From contig CAUJHS010000071.1 in assembly GCA_963204915.1 (NCBI GenBank), positions 1-64,000 of the forward strand: a stretch of 64,000 bases of DNA, given 5' to 3'. Position numbers and translations under genes: made by a program. The notes beneath the pieces are model-generated. The model was given only the letters and a program-made list of their open reading frames with translations, was not told where the DNA came from and searched no databases. Positions 1 to 8,688 of this stretch are shown one piece after another. The DNA comes from Planctomycetota bacterium. Lineage in GTDB: Bacteria; Planctomycetota; Planctomycetia; Pirellulales; Pirellulaceae. Position 1 is the stretch's first letter, and each line of letters opens with the position of its first letter.

Positions 1-25
1 TCGCCATCTTGAGAATGTGCGCCAT
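1..25 (-). CDS. Start of an unidentified gene, cut by the window edge
   Basis: Only eight codons are inside the window, reading MAHILKMA. The ATG is preceded on the minus strand by GGAGG with a 6-base spacer, the strongest Shine-Dalgarno match I saw here, so a real translation start is likely. The product cannot be named. It is divergent from the exported protein gene that starts at 422. Confidence 0.5.
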
Positions 26-421
26 GCGCGGCCTCCATCAACAGAACAAGTGTTGATGAAAACCAACCGCGCAAAACGCTCCCTTCAAAATGGCTGCTTT
101 TCAATTCGCCCCCACTGGCCGTTCTTGCCCGCTCGATGACATCAAGTACAACCGATGAACCTGAGGCGCGGTTATCGCGAGTAGTATCGCAATCGCTGCG
201 ACAAGAAGCATCAATTGTCGCAAATTGCAATGAAAGAATTGAAGCTTCATGTGGTGATGGCGCCACGAATGACGCTAGGAAAAACGCGCTCAATAACTTG
301 AGTTTCTGGGTCCTAATCTGAAGGGCCCTGTTCTGCGCATGTGTCTACGAGTTTATCCTACTAATAGCGAGAGAGGCAAATTTGTTGAGTATTTGAACAT
401 ACATCATAAAGGCGATTCACG
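26..421. other. Intergenic region between divergent genes
   Basis: About 400 bases between a minus-strand start at 25 and a plus-strand start at 422. It should hold two divergent promoters, but I see no convincing -35/-10 pair, hairpin or repeat. A 61-codon plus-strand reading frame (136-321) has no clear ribosome binding site and no recognisable sequence, so I treat it as chance. Confidence 0.4.
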
Positions 422-3400
422 ATGAACTCCCCAGCGATCATCGTCCTGTCGAATGTTCTAGCGATTTCGCTTTGGATTGCCGTATCACCAGTTACCGTAT
501 TTGCGTTCGATCCGCCTGTCGATCGCTCAGGCCCCCTTGAGGCGCGCATCGTTGCGCCGGAAGTCATCACCGACACGAGCACCGAACAATCAATTCAGGT
601 CGTGCTAAAAAACCTAGGCGTAGCTCCACTCACCGGAACTTTGCAACTAGGCGTGATTGACAACTGGAAGGTTGCGCCAGCCGACGCGCAAACATTCCAT
701 GCGCCGCCGGGCCAAGAGACCCGCTACGATTTTCGTATTCAAGCGGGAAATGCGACCTACTCGGCGCACTATCCCATTCACGCCGTTGCGACGTTCCCAT
801 TTCAAGGCAAAATGCATACGGTCCATCCCATCTTGATCGTTGAGACGAAACTAGCCGCGCCTCTGAAGTCCTCGAACACGTTTGCTTGGGAGCCCTTTGC
901 GTTAACAGCGAACCGCGCGTGGGCGATCTTGCGTTTACCGGTGCACCGCGCCGTAATCAGTGTCTATGGACAACCGGCCCAAGTTATGCCGGTAGGGTGG
1001 ATGGGAAGTGCAGACGTCAATCGCGCCTCAATCCAGGTGCAGCTAGAGCACCGTTTAGGCGAATCGAATCGCGATGTCATTAGCATCCATCCGCCCTGGA
1101 GGGAAGGGAGTGTTGGCGCCGCCTGGATTGAGTACCCGCTCAAACTTCCTGACGCGAGTTCCATCGCTCTGAAGTTCTCGACGGCCGTAACCCCAAACGG
1201 CGATGGCGACGGCGTCACTTTTCGAGTTCGCGTAGCGCCGCACGACATTCCAGACGGCAAACCCGGTGAAACAGTTTTCGAACGCCATTCCGCAGCGAAG
1301 ACATGGGAACAAGGCGAAGTCGACTTGAGCCGATTTGCTGGCCAGTCAATTCGGTTGCAACTTGAATCTCACCCTGGCCCCGCAAATAACACTTCATTCG
1401 ATCAATCCTATTGGGCAGAACCCACGCTCGTGGTTGGCCAACCGCCGCAGCCCCTGCCGTTTCCTCCCGGAACGACCGAAAACTCAACGCACTTGGGGAA
1501 AGTTAAGGTTGGTGAAAGCTCGTTCGATGTTCGAGTATGGGAAGGCTCGCGTGGATTGCTTGACTCGGTATTTGGCATCTCGAACGGTCAAAAGCAAATG
1601 TATTTCCGAGGCTTTCGCATCCGCGTCATGGGGATCCGGGTTGATGATCCCGCTTCTCCGATCACGATTGCAGCAAGCCCGTCAAATATCATTAGCAACG
1701 GATATGAAGTTTTGCACCGTTGCAATTCCATTCACGGATCGTTTGATTTGATCGGTCGTGTCGAAATCCGTGACGAAACGTTACGTGTTGGATTTCGTCT
1801 GGCAAATGCGCCTCCCGCGCAACCCTGGGTGGCGCCCCACATCGAGGAACTTGCCATTGAAGAATTTGATCAACGCGCAACGCGGATTTACGCCGGGCAC
1901 GGAAATGTGATTCAAAACCCTGAGTTGTTCGATTTGACTTTCGACGGTCATCGTTTGGCGACATCGCATGTTGGCTTTGACTTTGAAGGCGGGTTATCTC
2001 TTGTACAAGCCGTCGATCTTCCTCCCGAGCGCCTTATCGTTGAGCCGGCATCTCATCACTATTCGCTCCACGTTCCGCACGACGCCACATTGATACTAAT
2101 CCCTGGGGCGACGGTTTGGGAAGCTTCGCACAAAAACCGTGAAAGCAACGGTTATAAACCAGCGCCGGGAGTCGAACGTCTTGCGGGACGGTTCGTCTTC
2201 GATCTATGGGGCGGAAATTATCAGGATTCTTGCGATCAACTTCAGCGTGCTTTCCGGTACGGTCTGACGGATAGCGCCGTCGTTTGGCACAACTGGCAGC
2301 GATGGGGTTACGACTATCGCTTACCGGAGATTTACCCTCCAAACACTCGATGGGGAAGCGAAACCGAGCTGAAACGAATGCGTGATGTGTGTCACGAGGC
2401 GCGAGTTCTCTTTGCCTTGCATGACAACTACATTGATATGTATCCCGATGCCGAAGGATTTTCCTACGAGCGCGAAATCGCCTTCCATGCGAACGCAACA
2501 CCGGTGAGAGCGTGGTTTAACGAAGGTCGACAAGCTCAGTCCTATCGATTTCGCGCGGATCGCGTTGAATCCCACCTTCAAAACAATTTGAAAGTCATTC
2601 ACGAAGGTTTATCGCCAACAGCCTATTTTATTGATGTCTGGTCCAGCGCCAGACCCTATGACTACTGGACTTCCGACGGCCGGTTCGTTAGTTGTGTCCA
2701 AACACGCGACACGTGGGCGAATCATTTCAATTGGATACGCGATTTGCTTGGAGACCGGGCTCCACAGATCTCCGAAAGCGGTCATGACCAATTGATCGGC
2801 GCACTGGACGGGGCGCAAACCAACCATTTACGTGTAGATAAACCATCGCCCGGTGATCAGGGAGGAATGGTTTGGAATATTGTATGCGCCGACGCCGAAC
2901 GTACTCCGTGGTTCGACTTTGCACATCATGATCGTTTTATTTTGCATGGCGCTGGCTATTCAAATCGGTACGCCGCAGGACTCGACCATAGGCTACACGG
3001 GATCTACAGCGACGATTACATCGCCACGGAAGTGTTGACGGGACATCCGGGCATGGTGAGCCAGCCGTTTGGGCGCGACGTGGTGCGCAAATACTGGTTA
3101 ACGCAAGATTTGATGCGCGCCTTAGCGCTCCGTACTATGGAGTCGGTCGAGTACGTTGAAAACGACCTGCACCGCCAGCAGGTCGCGTGGTCGGGCCGTG
3201 GAAAGGTGTGGGTGAATCGTGGCAAAACCGATTGGGAAACCGCCGGCTATATCCTGCCCGAATTTGGGTTTGCGGCACGTGTCGAAACGCGCGAGGGCTT
3301 GGTCACTGCCGCGATCAGTCGCCGTCAAGGAGTCATTGTCGAAACGGCCAGTTCTCCCGATGCGATCTACGTCAATGGACGGTGCCCAGTTACCAAGGGG

Positions 3401-4123
3401 CCACAAATCCGCCCAAGATTTACCTCATTCGAACCGTCATCGCCTCGGAGCTTCAATCTGTTAATCCACTGGGAAACAGACACGCCTCTGCCCGAAGGAT
3501 ATCAACCATTTCTCCATTTTGTCGATTCAGAAGGAGAAATCGCGTTCCAAGCATCCTACGATGTAACGCGTTTCCTTTCGCAAGAGCCGGGGCGAATTCC
3601 GCTCGCAGCAGTAGCAATGGCGCCGGCAGAACGGCAAGTGGGTGAGCAATTCGAACTGCGAGTCGGTCTCTATACACCTGGCCGAGGAGGAACGCGGTTG
3701 CCGTTACTAGGAAACGACGACGGCGACCGGAGAATCCGATTGGGTGTCATTGAATTAATCGAAGATGCAACCGGAAACATGGGCGTACGTTGGAGGCAAT
3801 TGACTGACCCACCAGACCGACACCTCGCACGACAGAATGTTCAGGCCACCGCGATCGATTTTGGCCCGGTGATCACGGCTGATGGTTGCCGCTTGATTCA
3901 GTCGAAAAATTCTCTCCTTCTGCTTCCACTTCCCGAAAGTGCAAATTCTCAGGCCAGTTACAAGCTCCGTTGGGATCGTTTGCCGTGGAGGCTTCCGCCG
4001 CCAACGCATATTGAAGCAATCGACGAAGAGGGGGAAGTCTTGCGCCGCGTCTTAGCGCCACAAAATCTTGAAGTTCATGCCGAGCAGGACGCCTTCGCCT
4101 ATCGATTCACGAGTGATTCGTGA
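422..4123 (+). CDS. Large exported glycoside-hydrolase-like protein
   Basis: A 1233-residue protein with an N-terminal hydrophobic signal sequence and a likely cleavage after VFA near residue 28. The first 450 residues look like beta-sandwich modules. The middle (about 600-950) looks like a TIM barrel of the GH101/DUF5696 kind: it has YFIDVWSSARPYDYW, whose Asp sits where the nucleophile of such barrels lies, and then QISESGHDQLIG, whose Glu could be an acid/base residue. The C-terminal 250 residues again look beta-rich. The inferred role is cleavage of a complex glycan outside the cytoplasm. The fold and the catalytic residues are inferences from pattern, and no substrate can be given. It converges on the propeller gene at 4224. 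Confidence 0.6.
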   Translation: MNSPAIIVLSNVLAISLWIAVSPVTVFAFDPPVDRSGPLEARIVAPEVITDTSTEQSIQVVLKNLGVAPLTGTLQLGVIDNWKVAPADAQTFHAPPGQETRYDFRIQAGNATYSAHYPIHAVATFPFQGKMHTVHPILIVETKLAAPLKSSNTFAWEPFALTANRAWAILRLPVHRAVISVYGQPAQVMPVGWMGSADVNRASIQVQLEHRLGESNRDVISIHPPWREGSVGAAWIEYPLKLPDASSIALKFSTAVTPNGDGDGVTFRVRVAPHDIPDGKPGETVFERHSAAKTWEQGEVDLSRFAGQSIRLQLESHPGPANNTSFDQSYWAEPTLVVGQPPQPLPFPPGTTENSTHLGKVKVGESSFDVRVWEGSRGLLDSVFGISNGQKQMYFRGFRIRVMGIRVDDPASPITIAASPSNIISNGYEVLHRCNSIHGSFDLIGRVEIRDETLRVGFRLANAPPAQPWVAPHIEELAIEEFDQRATRIYAGHGNVIQNPELFDLTFDGHRLATSHVGFDFEGGLSLVQAVDLPPERLIVEPASHHYSLHVPHDATLILIPGATVWEASHKNRESNGYKPAPGVERLAGRFVFDLWGGNYQDSCDQLQRAFRYGLTDSAVVWHNWQRWGYDYRLPEIYPPNTRWGSETELKRMRDVCHEARVLFALHDNYIDMYPDAEGFSYEREIAFHANATPVRAWFNEGRQAQSYRFRADRVESHLQNNLKVIHEGLSPTAYFIDVWSSARPYDYWTSDGRFVSCVQTRDTWANHFNWIRDLLGDRAPQISESGHDQLIGALDGAQTNHLRVDKPSPGDQGGMVWNIVCADAERTPWFDFAHHDRFILHGAGYSNRYAAGLDHRLHGIYSDDYIATEVLTGHPGMVSQPFGRDVVRKYWLTQDLMRALALRTMESVEYVENDLHRQQVAWSGRGKVWVNRGKTDWETAGYILPEFGFAARVETREGLVTAAISRRQGVIVETASSPDAIYVNGRCPVTKGPQIRPRFTSFEPSSPRSFNLLIHWETDTPLPEGYQPFLHFVDSEGEIAFQASYDVTRFLSQEPGRIPLAAVAMAPAERQVGEQFELRVGLYTPGRGGTRLPLLGNDDGDRRIRLGVIELIEDATGNMGVRWRQLTDPPDRHLARQNVQATAIDFGPVITADGCRLIQSKNSLLLLPLPESANSQASYKLRWDRLPWRLPPPTHIEAIDEEGEVLRRVLAPQNLEVHAEQDAFAYRFTSDS

Positions 4124-4223
4124 AAAAAACTGGCATTTCGGCACTATACCGACCGTTGCGACACGGCGCGACGTAGGCAATTTGAGCAGCCCACGGGGAT
4201 GATCTGCAACGTTCCGATGGGAG

Positions 4224-5543
4224 TTAGTTATTCTCGCCCCAGCAATATAACATCTCTTGTCGCTGTCCCTCACGATCGACGGCCACTCGCTGATAGATCC
4301 TTCCACCACAAATCGCTGGCGTAGCAAAAACTTCTCCCGCAACACGGTTCTCGGCCAGTAACTCAAATTGTTGAGGATTCGCATTAATGACAAACCAATC
4401 GCCGGCTTCGTTCGCCGCGTAAATGCGATTGCCCACTAACACTGGAGAACTTGTGAAAGCACCGCGCAGGCGGCCCTTCCAAATTTCCTCTCCAGTGTCG
4501 CATTTCCAGCAGGTGGCGACTCCGGCGTCTGCGATACTGTACAGATAGCCTTTGTGGACCAACATCGACGGAACGTAAACGCGTGAGTTGTTTTCCCAAG
4601 CGACCTTGCCCGACCCGTCCGCCAAAACGGCCGCCAAGTGATTACGAGGGTATCCGCCACTCGTGAAAATGTGGCGGCCATCGGTCACGGTAGAAGTGAC
4701 GCATTCAGTTGTCGCGCCCTCGATCTCCCATAGCTTATCGCCAGTCAGCGGATCAAAACTCGAAACCAAATCGCAACCGGTGAGTATTAGTTGATCGCGG
4801 CCGGCAACGTGAAGCACAATTGGAGACGGATAATTCGGTTTGCTCGGTCGTTCATTGCGCCACACGATTTTTCCGGACTTCTGGTCCAAAGCCGCAACAG
4901 CGCCGCCGCCTTTATTATCGGCCGATACAAGCACCAGCGACTTATACACTGCGGGCGAAGAACCATAGCCTTGGTGCAATACATAGTCAGTGATCTTCGT
5001 TTGCCAAAGCCGCGTGCCATCTCGATCGAGGGCCGTGGTAAACACGGCTCCCCCATTCAAGAAGTTGATGAAGACTCGTTCGCCATCGCACGCGACCGAA
5101 GACGACGCCTGTGAAGCCTTCTTATTCGCAGTCAGGTCCAAGCCGCCATGATGGATATCGGTTTTCCAAAGCTGCTGTCCCGTTCGCCGATCGTAACAAA
5201 GCACTGATTGCACCTGCTGCACTTCGTCAGCAGTCGCCAGAAAAATTTGATCTCCCACCACCGTTGGGCTGCCATGACCACGTCCGGGAATGGGGCTTTT
5301 CCAGATGAGATTCTCGGTTTCATTCCAATGGAGCGGCGGATTATTGTCCGAGTTTGCAACACCATTTCTCGCAGGCCCCCGCCACCATGGCCAGTCGTCG
5401 GGTTGGAACGCGAACTGCGAATCTGGCTCGACACCCTGCCGATCGATCGCCCCTTCGTCCGCAACGCCAAGCAATGCATGGACTACGAATACGCCCAGTA
5501 GCGTAATCCCAACAATTCGGCCGTGAATCATAAAGCTGTACAT
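4224..5543 (-). CDS. PQQ-like beta-propeller repeat protein, exported
   Basis: A 439-residue protein with an N-terminal hydrophobic segment (about residues 8-27), probably a signal peptide. After a WPWWRGPARNG motif come repeated blades with sequences such as DRRTGQQLWK, DQKSGKIVW and DPLTGDKLWE, the tryptophan-docking pattern of PQQ-like/BamB-type eight-bladed propellers. Proteins that start with WWRGP and then carry this repeat are very common in planctomycetes. I see no dehydrogenase active site, so it is probably a scaffold or binding protein in the periplasm rather than a quinoprotein enzyme. The first ATG is used; a second Met at residue 5 is possible. Confidence 0.85.
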   Translation of the reverse strand: MYSFMIHGRIVGITLLGVFVVHALLGVADEGAIDRQGVEPDSQFAFQPDDWPWWRGPARNGVANSDNNPPLHWNETENLIWKSPIPGRGHGSPTVVGDQIFLATADEVQQVQSVLCYDRRTGQQLWKTDIHHGGLDLTANKKASQASSSVACDGERVFINFLNGGAVFTTALDRDGTRLWQTKITDYVLHQGYGSSPAVYKSLVLVSADNKGGGAVAALDQKSGKIVWRNERPSKPNYPSPIVLHVAGRDQLILTGCDLVSSFDPLTGDKLWEIEGATTECVTSTVTDGRHIFTSGGYPRNHLAAVLADGSGKVAWENNSRVYVPSMLVHKGYLYSIADAGVATCWKCDTGEEIWKGRLRGAFTSSPVLVGNRIYAANEAGDWFVINANPQQFELLAENRVAGEVFATPAICGGRIYQRVAVDREGQRQEMLYCWGENN

Positions 5544-5702
5544 TGAGTGGTGATTGGATAATGCGCCGATCTACAACAGCTCTGAGACACTCAAGGGGTG
5601 CGCTACCGGCGCCTTGGACTCTCGATGCGGGCAAACAGATCCTGCACACTTCCCGTTGCCCTTCACCATGCAGCCGCTGATTCGTAAAACAGTAATTCTC
5701 CA

Positions 5703-6281
5703 TCACTCCGTACGCTGGAGCGGAACTGACCACAAGTAGATGCGATGATTATCGGCGTCTTCCTTTGAGCTCATCGAAATTGTCTCGACGGGTGTTACGC
5801 CTTCCATATCGTATTCATGAGAAACGATGCGCGATCCTTCTTTCATTTGCTCGAACTGCGGAATGAGTCGCGTGTTAAGTTCCGGCAAAAGATAAAGCGT
5901 TATGACACTGGCTGGCGTCAAATCCGCTTCGAAAATATCCTGTTCACGGATTTCAACGAGATGTTCGACCTTGTTCCTCTTGACGTTATCTCGCGCCAGC
6001 TTGGCGCGGCCCGGATGGATTTCAAAACCTACTCCGCGACACCCGTACTTCTTCGCGGCGGTAACCAGAATCCGTGCATCGCCACACCCCAGATCGTACA
6101 CCACGTCGTCCTTCTTTACCTTGGCCAATTGCAACATTTTGGCGACCACATCGTTCGGAGTCGGAACGTACACGACGTCAGGCGTGCGTGACGGCGAGCC
6201 GTCATCTTGAGCGAGGCCATCGCACGACGAGGTAACAATGACCAAAGCAGCTACCATTAACACAAATCGACACTGCGACAT
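5703..6281 (-). CDS. Class I SAM-dependent methyltransferase with export signal
   Basis: A 192-residue protein. The methyltransferase core starts with the motif I sequence VVYDLGCGDARIL, followed by a motif II-like GVGFEIHP and a post-I EQDIFEAD. The pattern is close to the small lysine methyltransferases of the FAM173/ATPSCKMT and DOT1-like group. The unusual part is the N-terminus: a hydrophobic stretch ending VIVTSSCDGLAQ reads as a signal peptide, with Cys20 a poor lipobox candidate. A cofactor-dependent enzyme outside the cytoplasm is unexpected, so the segment could instead be an uncleaved anchor. The substrate is unknown. Confidence 0.8.
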   Translation of the reverse strand: MSQCRFVLMVAALVIVTSSCDGLAQDDGSPSRTPDVVYVPTPNDVVAKMLQLAKVKKDDVVYDLGCGDARILVTAAKKYGCRGVGFEIHPGRAKLARDNVKRNKVEHLVEIREQDIFEADLTPASVITLYLLPELNTRLIPQFEQMKEGSRIVSHEYDMEGVTPVETISMSSKEDADNHRIYLWSVPLQRTE

Positions 6282-6379
6282 GGGCGGCGTTCCTTTGATG
6301 CGAATAAAACACGAACGACGCTATTATAAACCAAACCAGTACACCCAATGGAATGGCCTCCTAACAGCGATTTGGATTC

Positions 6380-6790
6380 CTAATTTTGCGTACGCCCCTC
6401 TTTCTCATAGGCCTCTCGCTCGAAGGGATTGTCCCAGTACGGATTTTTTCGTCGTAGCATCAAAACAACGCTGCACAAAACATAGGCAGGGATAAAGAAG
6501 GGGCCCCACCGTTCGTACTGGCGAACATGAACAAGTTCGTGCGTGCGGCAAAACTCCAAGTCGGCCAATGTCCGGCCGAGAACGGTATGTCCAAAGGTAA
6601 TCGCGGCCGCCCCTGAAACAAATGGCGCTAAGGCCAGCCAGTGGGGCAAGTGTCCGCCGTGAAACTCAATGACCCGACCAATGCGTTGCGCGCGTCCGCC
6701 CGTGATGAGTCCAAATAACCCAAATGTCAGTCCGACGATTGTCCACGGACTGGCCCAAAGTATGGCTAGGAGCGTCAACATAAATCGCAT
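6380..6790 (-). CDS. Small membrane protein with HEXXH motif
   Basis: A 136-residue protein with hydrophobic segments at about residues 5-32, 50-70 and 100-115. Between the second and third lies [16 protein letters not shown], which contains HELVH, the HEXXH zinc-binding signature of metallopeptidases. The tail is charged. I know similar small HEXXH membrane proteins only as uncharacterised ones. A distant glutamate ligand is not obvious, so peptidase activity is a guess. It is divergent from the aldolase gene, with about 190 bases between the starts. Confidence 0.65.
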   Translation of the reverse strand: MRFMLTLLAILWASPWTIVGLTFGLFGLITGGRAQRIGRVIEFHGGHLPHWLALAPFVSGAAAITFGHTVLGRTLADLEFCRTHELVHVRQYERWGPFFIPAYVLCSVVLMLRRKNPYWDNPFEREAYEKEGRTQN

Positions 6791-6976
6791 AAACGCGTAG
6801 CACGAAGTGTGATTCCGGGGCTTGCGGGAAGTGCAGGCGTTTGGAAAACTGCATGCACATCAAGCAGAAGCGGCGGCGACTCTCGTATTCTAACCTCTCG
6901 CCTGGAGCGCTGCCTCTGGATCGCCGGCAATGCGTTTTTCTTCCCGTTCAATCTTTACAACTCAAGACAGACGAAC

Positions 6977-7774
6977 ATGAAACAAAATCCCGTCAAGCGA
7001 AAACTCGCACAAGGCGAGCCAACTTTTGGAACTTGGCTTTCGTTGGGCGATTTGTACGCAACGCGAATCCTGGCTCGCCTTGGATTTGACTGGTTAACTC
7101 TGGATATCGAACATTCTGCAATCGACTGGTCGCAAGCGACAATGCTCTTTGGCGCAATTGCCGACGCAGGTTGCGTGCCGTTGGCGCGGGTTCCTGAAGG
7201 TAATCACCATTACATCAAACGCGTGCTCGACGCTGGCGCCTGGGGTATCGTTGTACCCATGGTTGACACGGTCGAGCAAGCGAAAGTCGCCATCGCCGCA
7301 GCGAAGTACCCGCCAGAAGGCAACCGCAGTGTCGGCGGTGGAATGAACGCGATGAACTTTGCGGCCTCAGCAGGCGAGTATTACGAGCGCGCCAACGAGG
7401 AAATCCTCGTCGTGTTGCAAACGGAAAGTCCACGCGGAGTCGAGAATGCTGAAGCGATTTACCAGTTGCCCGGTGTCGATGCGATCTTCATCGGCCCGAA
7501 TGACTTGCGTTTCCAAATGCGATCTTTGGAAGGCCGCTTCCCAACGCCTGAACAGCACGAGGCAATGATCCAGCGAGTTGTCGAGGTCGGAAAAAAGGTA
7601 GGAGTGCCGACAGGAATACACGCAATGGATCCAGAGTCGGCCCTAGCTCGCGCTCATCAAGGCATGCAGTTTCTTGCCATCGGAAGCGACTTGCGGATGA
7701 TGACGCAAAAGGCGCAGGAAACGTTGGTTAAAATTCGAGGTGAACAAGTTGCAAAAGATGTCGCCCGCTACTAG
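6977..7774 (+). CDS. HpcH/HpaI family aldolase
   Basis: A 265-residue class II pyruvate aldolase-like protein. The family start FGTWLSLGD is followed by [14 protein letters not shown], whose Glu-His is typical of the metal and active site, then [34 protein letters not shown] (metal-binding Glu) and [10 protein letters not shown] (metal-binding Asp). Members cleave 2-oxo-3-hydroxy acids, including 2-keto-3-deoxy sugar acids, in the cytoplasm. The frame is open further upstream to 6809, but the family N-terminus fits the ATG at 6977. Its substrate cannot be read from sequence. Confidence 0.9.
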   Translation: MKQNPVKRKLAQGEPTFGTWLSLGDLYATRILARLGFDWLTLDIEHSAIDWSQATMLFGAIADAGCVPLARVPEGNHHYIKRVLDAGAWGIVVPMVDTVEQAKVAIAAAKYPPEGNRSVGGGMNAMNFAASAGEYYERANEEILVVLQTESPRGVENAEAIYQLPGVDAIFIGPNDLRFQMRSLEGRFPTPEQHEAMIQRVVEVGKKVGVPTGIHAMDPESALARAHQGMQFLAIGSDLRMMTQKAQETLVKIRGEQVAKDVARY

Positions 7775-7950
7775 AGGTGTCATCGGCGAATAAACCTGAC
7801 GCGTTTCGATTCGCAACTACAAGGTGTTCAAAACTCGACACCGAGAATGCCTTTGCGGGTCAATTTTTTCTGAATATGTTAAGAATGGAGCAATCGTCAG
7901 GGCGCCTCAAGGCATATGCCCCTCCAACTTCCACCAACCAAGGTTCTGCT

Positions 7951-8628
7951 ATGGATGAACGCGGGCGCGCAATTCGTATTCTTCGCCAAACCCGGGATGC
8001 ACTTGCGCGACGTCTTACCGAGCGCATTTTGGAGGCTGAGGAGGAGATTCTGGCGGAAGCAGAGGGCGAATCGTTCCTCAGCGAAATCGAGACAATTTAC
8101 GACCAAATTGGCATTCGCTTGGCGCACGTAAATCAAATGCTTTCGCATTTGCCGGCAGCAGCCGAGACCGAAGCGCCGCAAAAGCCGCCTCACTGGACTT
8201 CGGTTGGAATGCAATCGTGTGCGTCACGCGATGCTTCAGTCCCAACTTCGGACGCAGCAAATACGCAACGTGCCGCAACGTCATTTCTCGCCTTGCCCGC
8301 ACCAGGGGATACACGAGCAGGCAATGCCGCTATTGCTAACCTTGCGATGTTCGGCTTCCATTTGCGCCGCGGCAATATTGACGCGGCCGCCATATCGCTC
8401 GAATCAGCGTTCGGCTTGAACCGAATGAGGGCAATAGCTTGCATTCATGTATTTCATATGCATTGTCAGCATGACCCCGCGTACTTCGAAAATGCCGTAC
8501 GGTTACACAATTATCTTCACGCCGACGCACTCAGCCAAGCATTTGGCGTGCTTTGCGATGGCCTAGGCCTGACCGGTAGTGAGGCGCTGGCTGCGTTGAT
8601 GTGGTGGCGAACGCGATTGCCGCGATAA
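7951..8628 (+). CDS. Hypothetical protein
   Basis: I do not recognise this protein. With the ATG at 7951, after an AAGG about ten bases upstream, it has 225 residues. The first 70 are charged and helical (QTRDALARRLTERI, then an EAEEEILAEAEGES stretch). A variable Pro/Ala/Thr-rich linker and a C-terminal helical part with ALMWWRTR at the end follow. The frame is open back to a GTG at 7777, which directly follows the aldolase stop, so a longer form of 283 residues is possible. No signal peptide or membrane segment. Confidence 0.55.
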   Translation: MDERGRAIRILRQTRDALARRLTERILEAEEEILAEAEGESFLSEIETIYDQIGIRLAHVNQMLSHLPAAAETEAPQKPPHWTSVGMQSCASRDASVPTSDAANTQRAATSFLALPAPGDTRAGNAAIANLAMFGFHLRRGNIDAAAISLESAFGLNRMRAIACIHVFHMHCQHDPAYFENAVRLHNYLHADALSQAFGVLCDGLGLTGSEALAALMWWRTRLPR

Positions 8629-8688
8629 CTTGTCCGCCTGCGACTTAGATCGCCAATTTCGACCATCAAAAGATTTTTGGAATACCGG

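Noticed and set aside
136-321. 61-codon plus-strand frame in the first intergenic region
   Set aside because: No ribosome binding site and no recognisable sequence.
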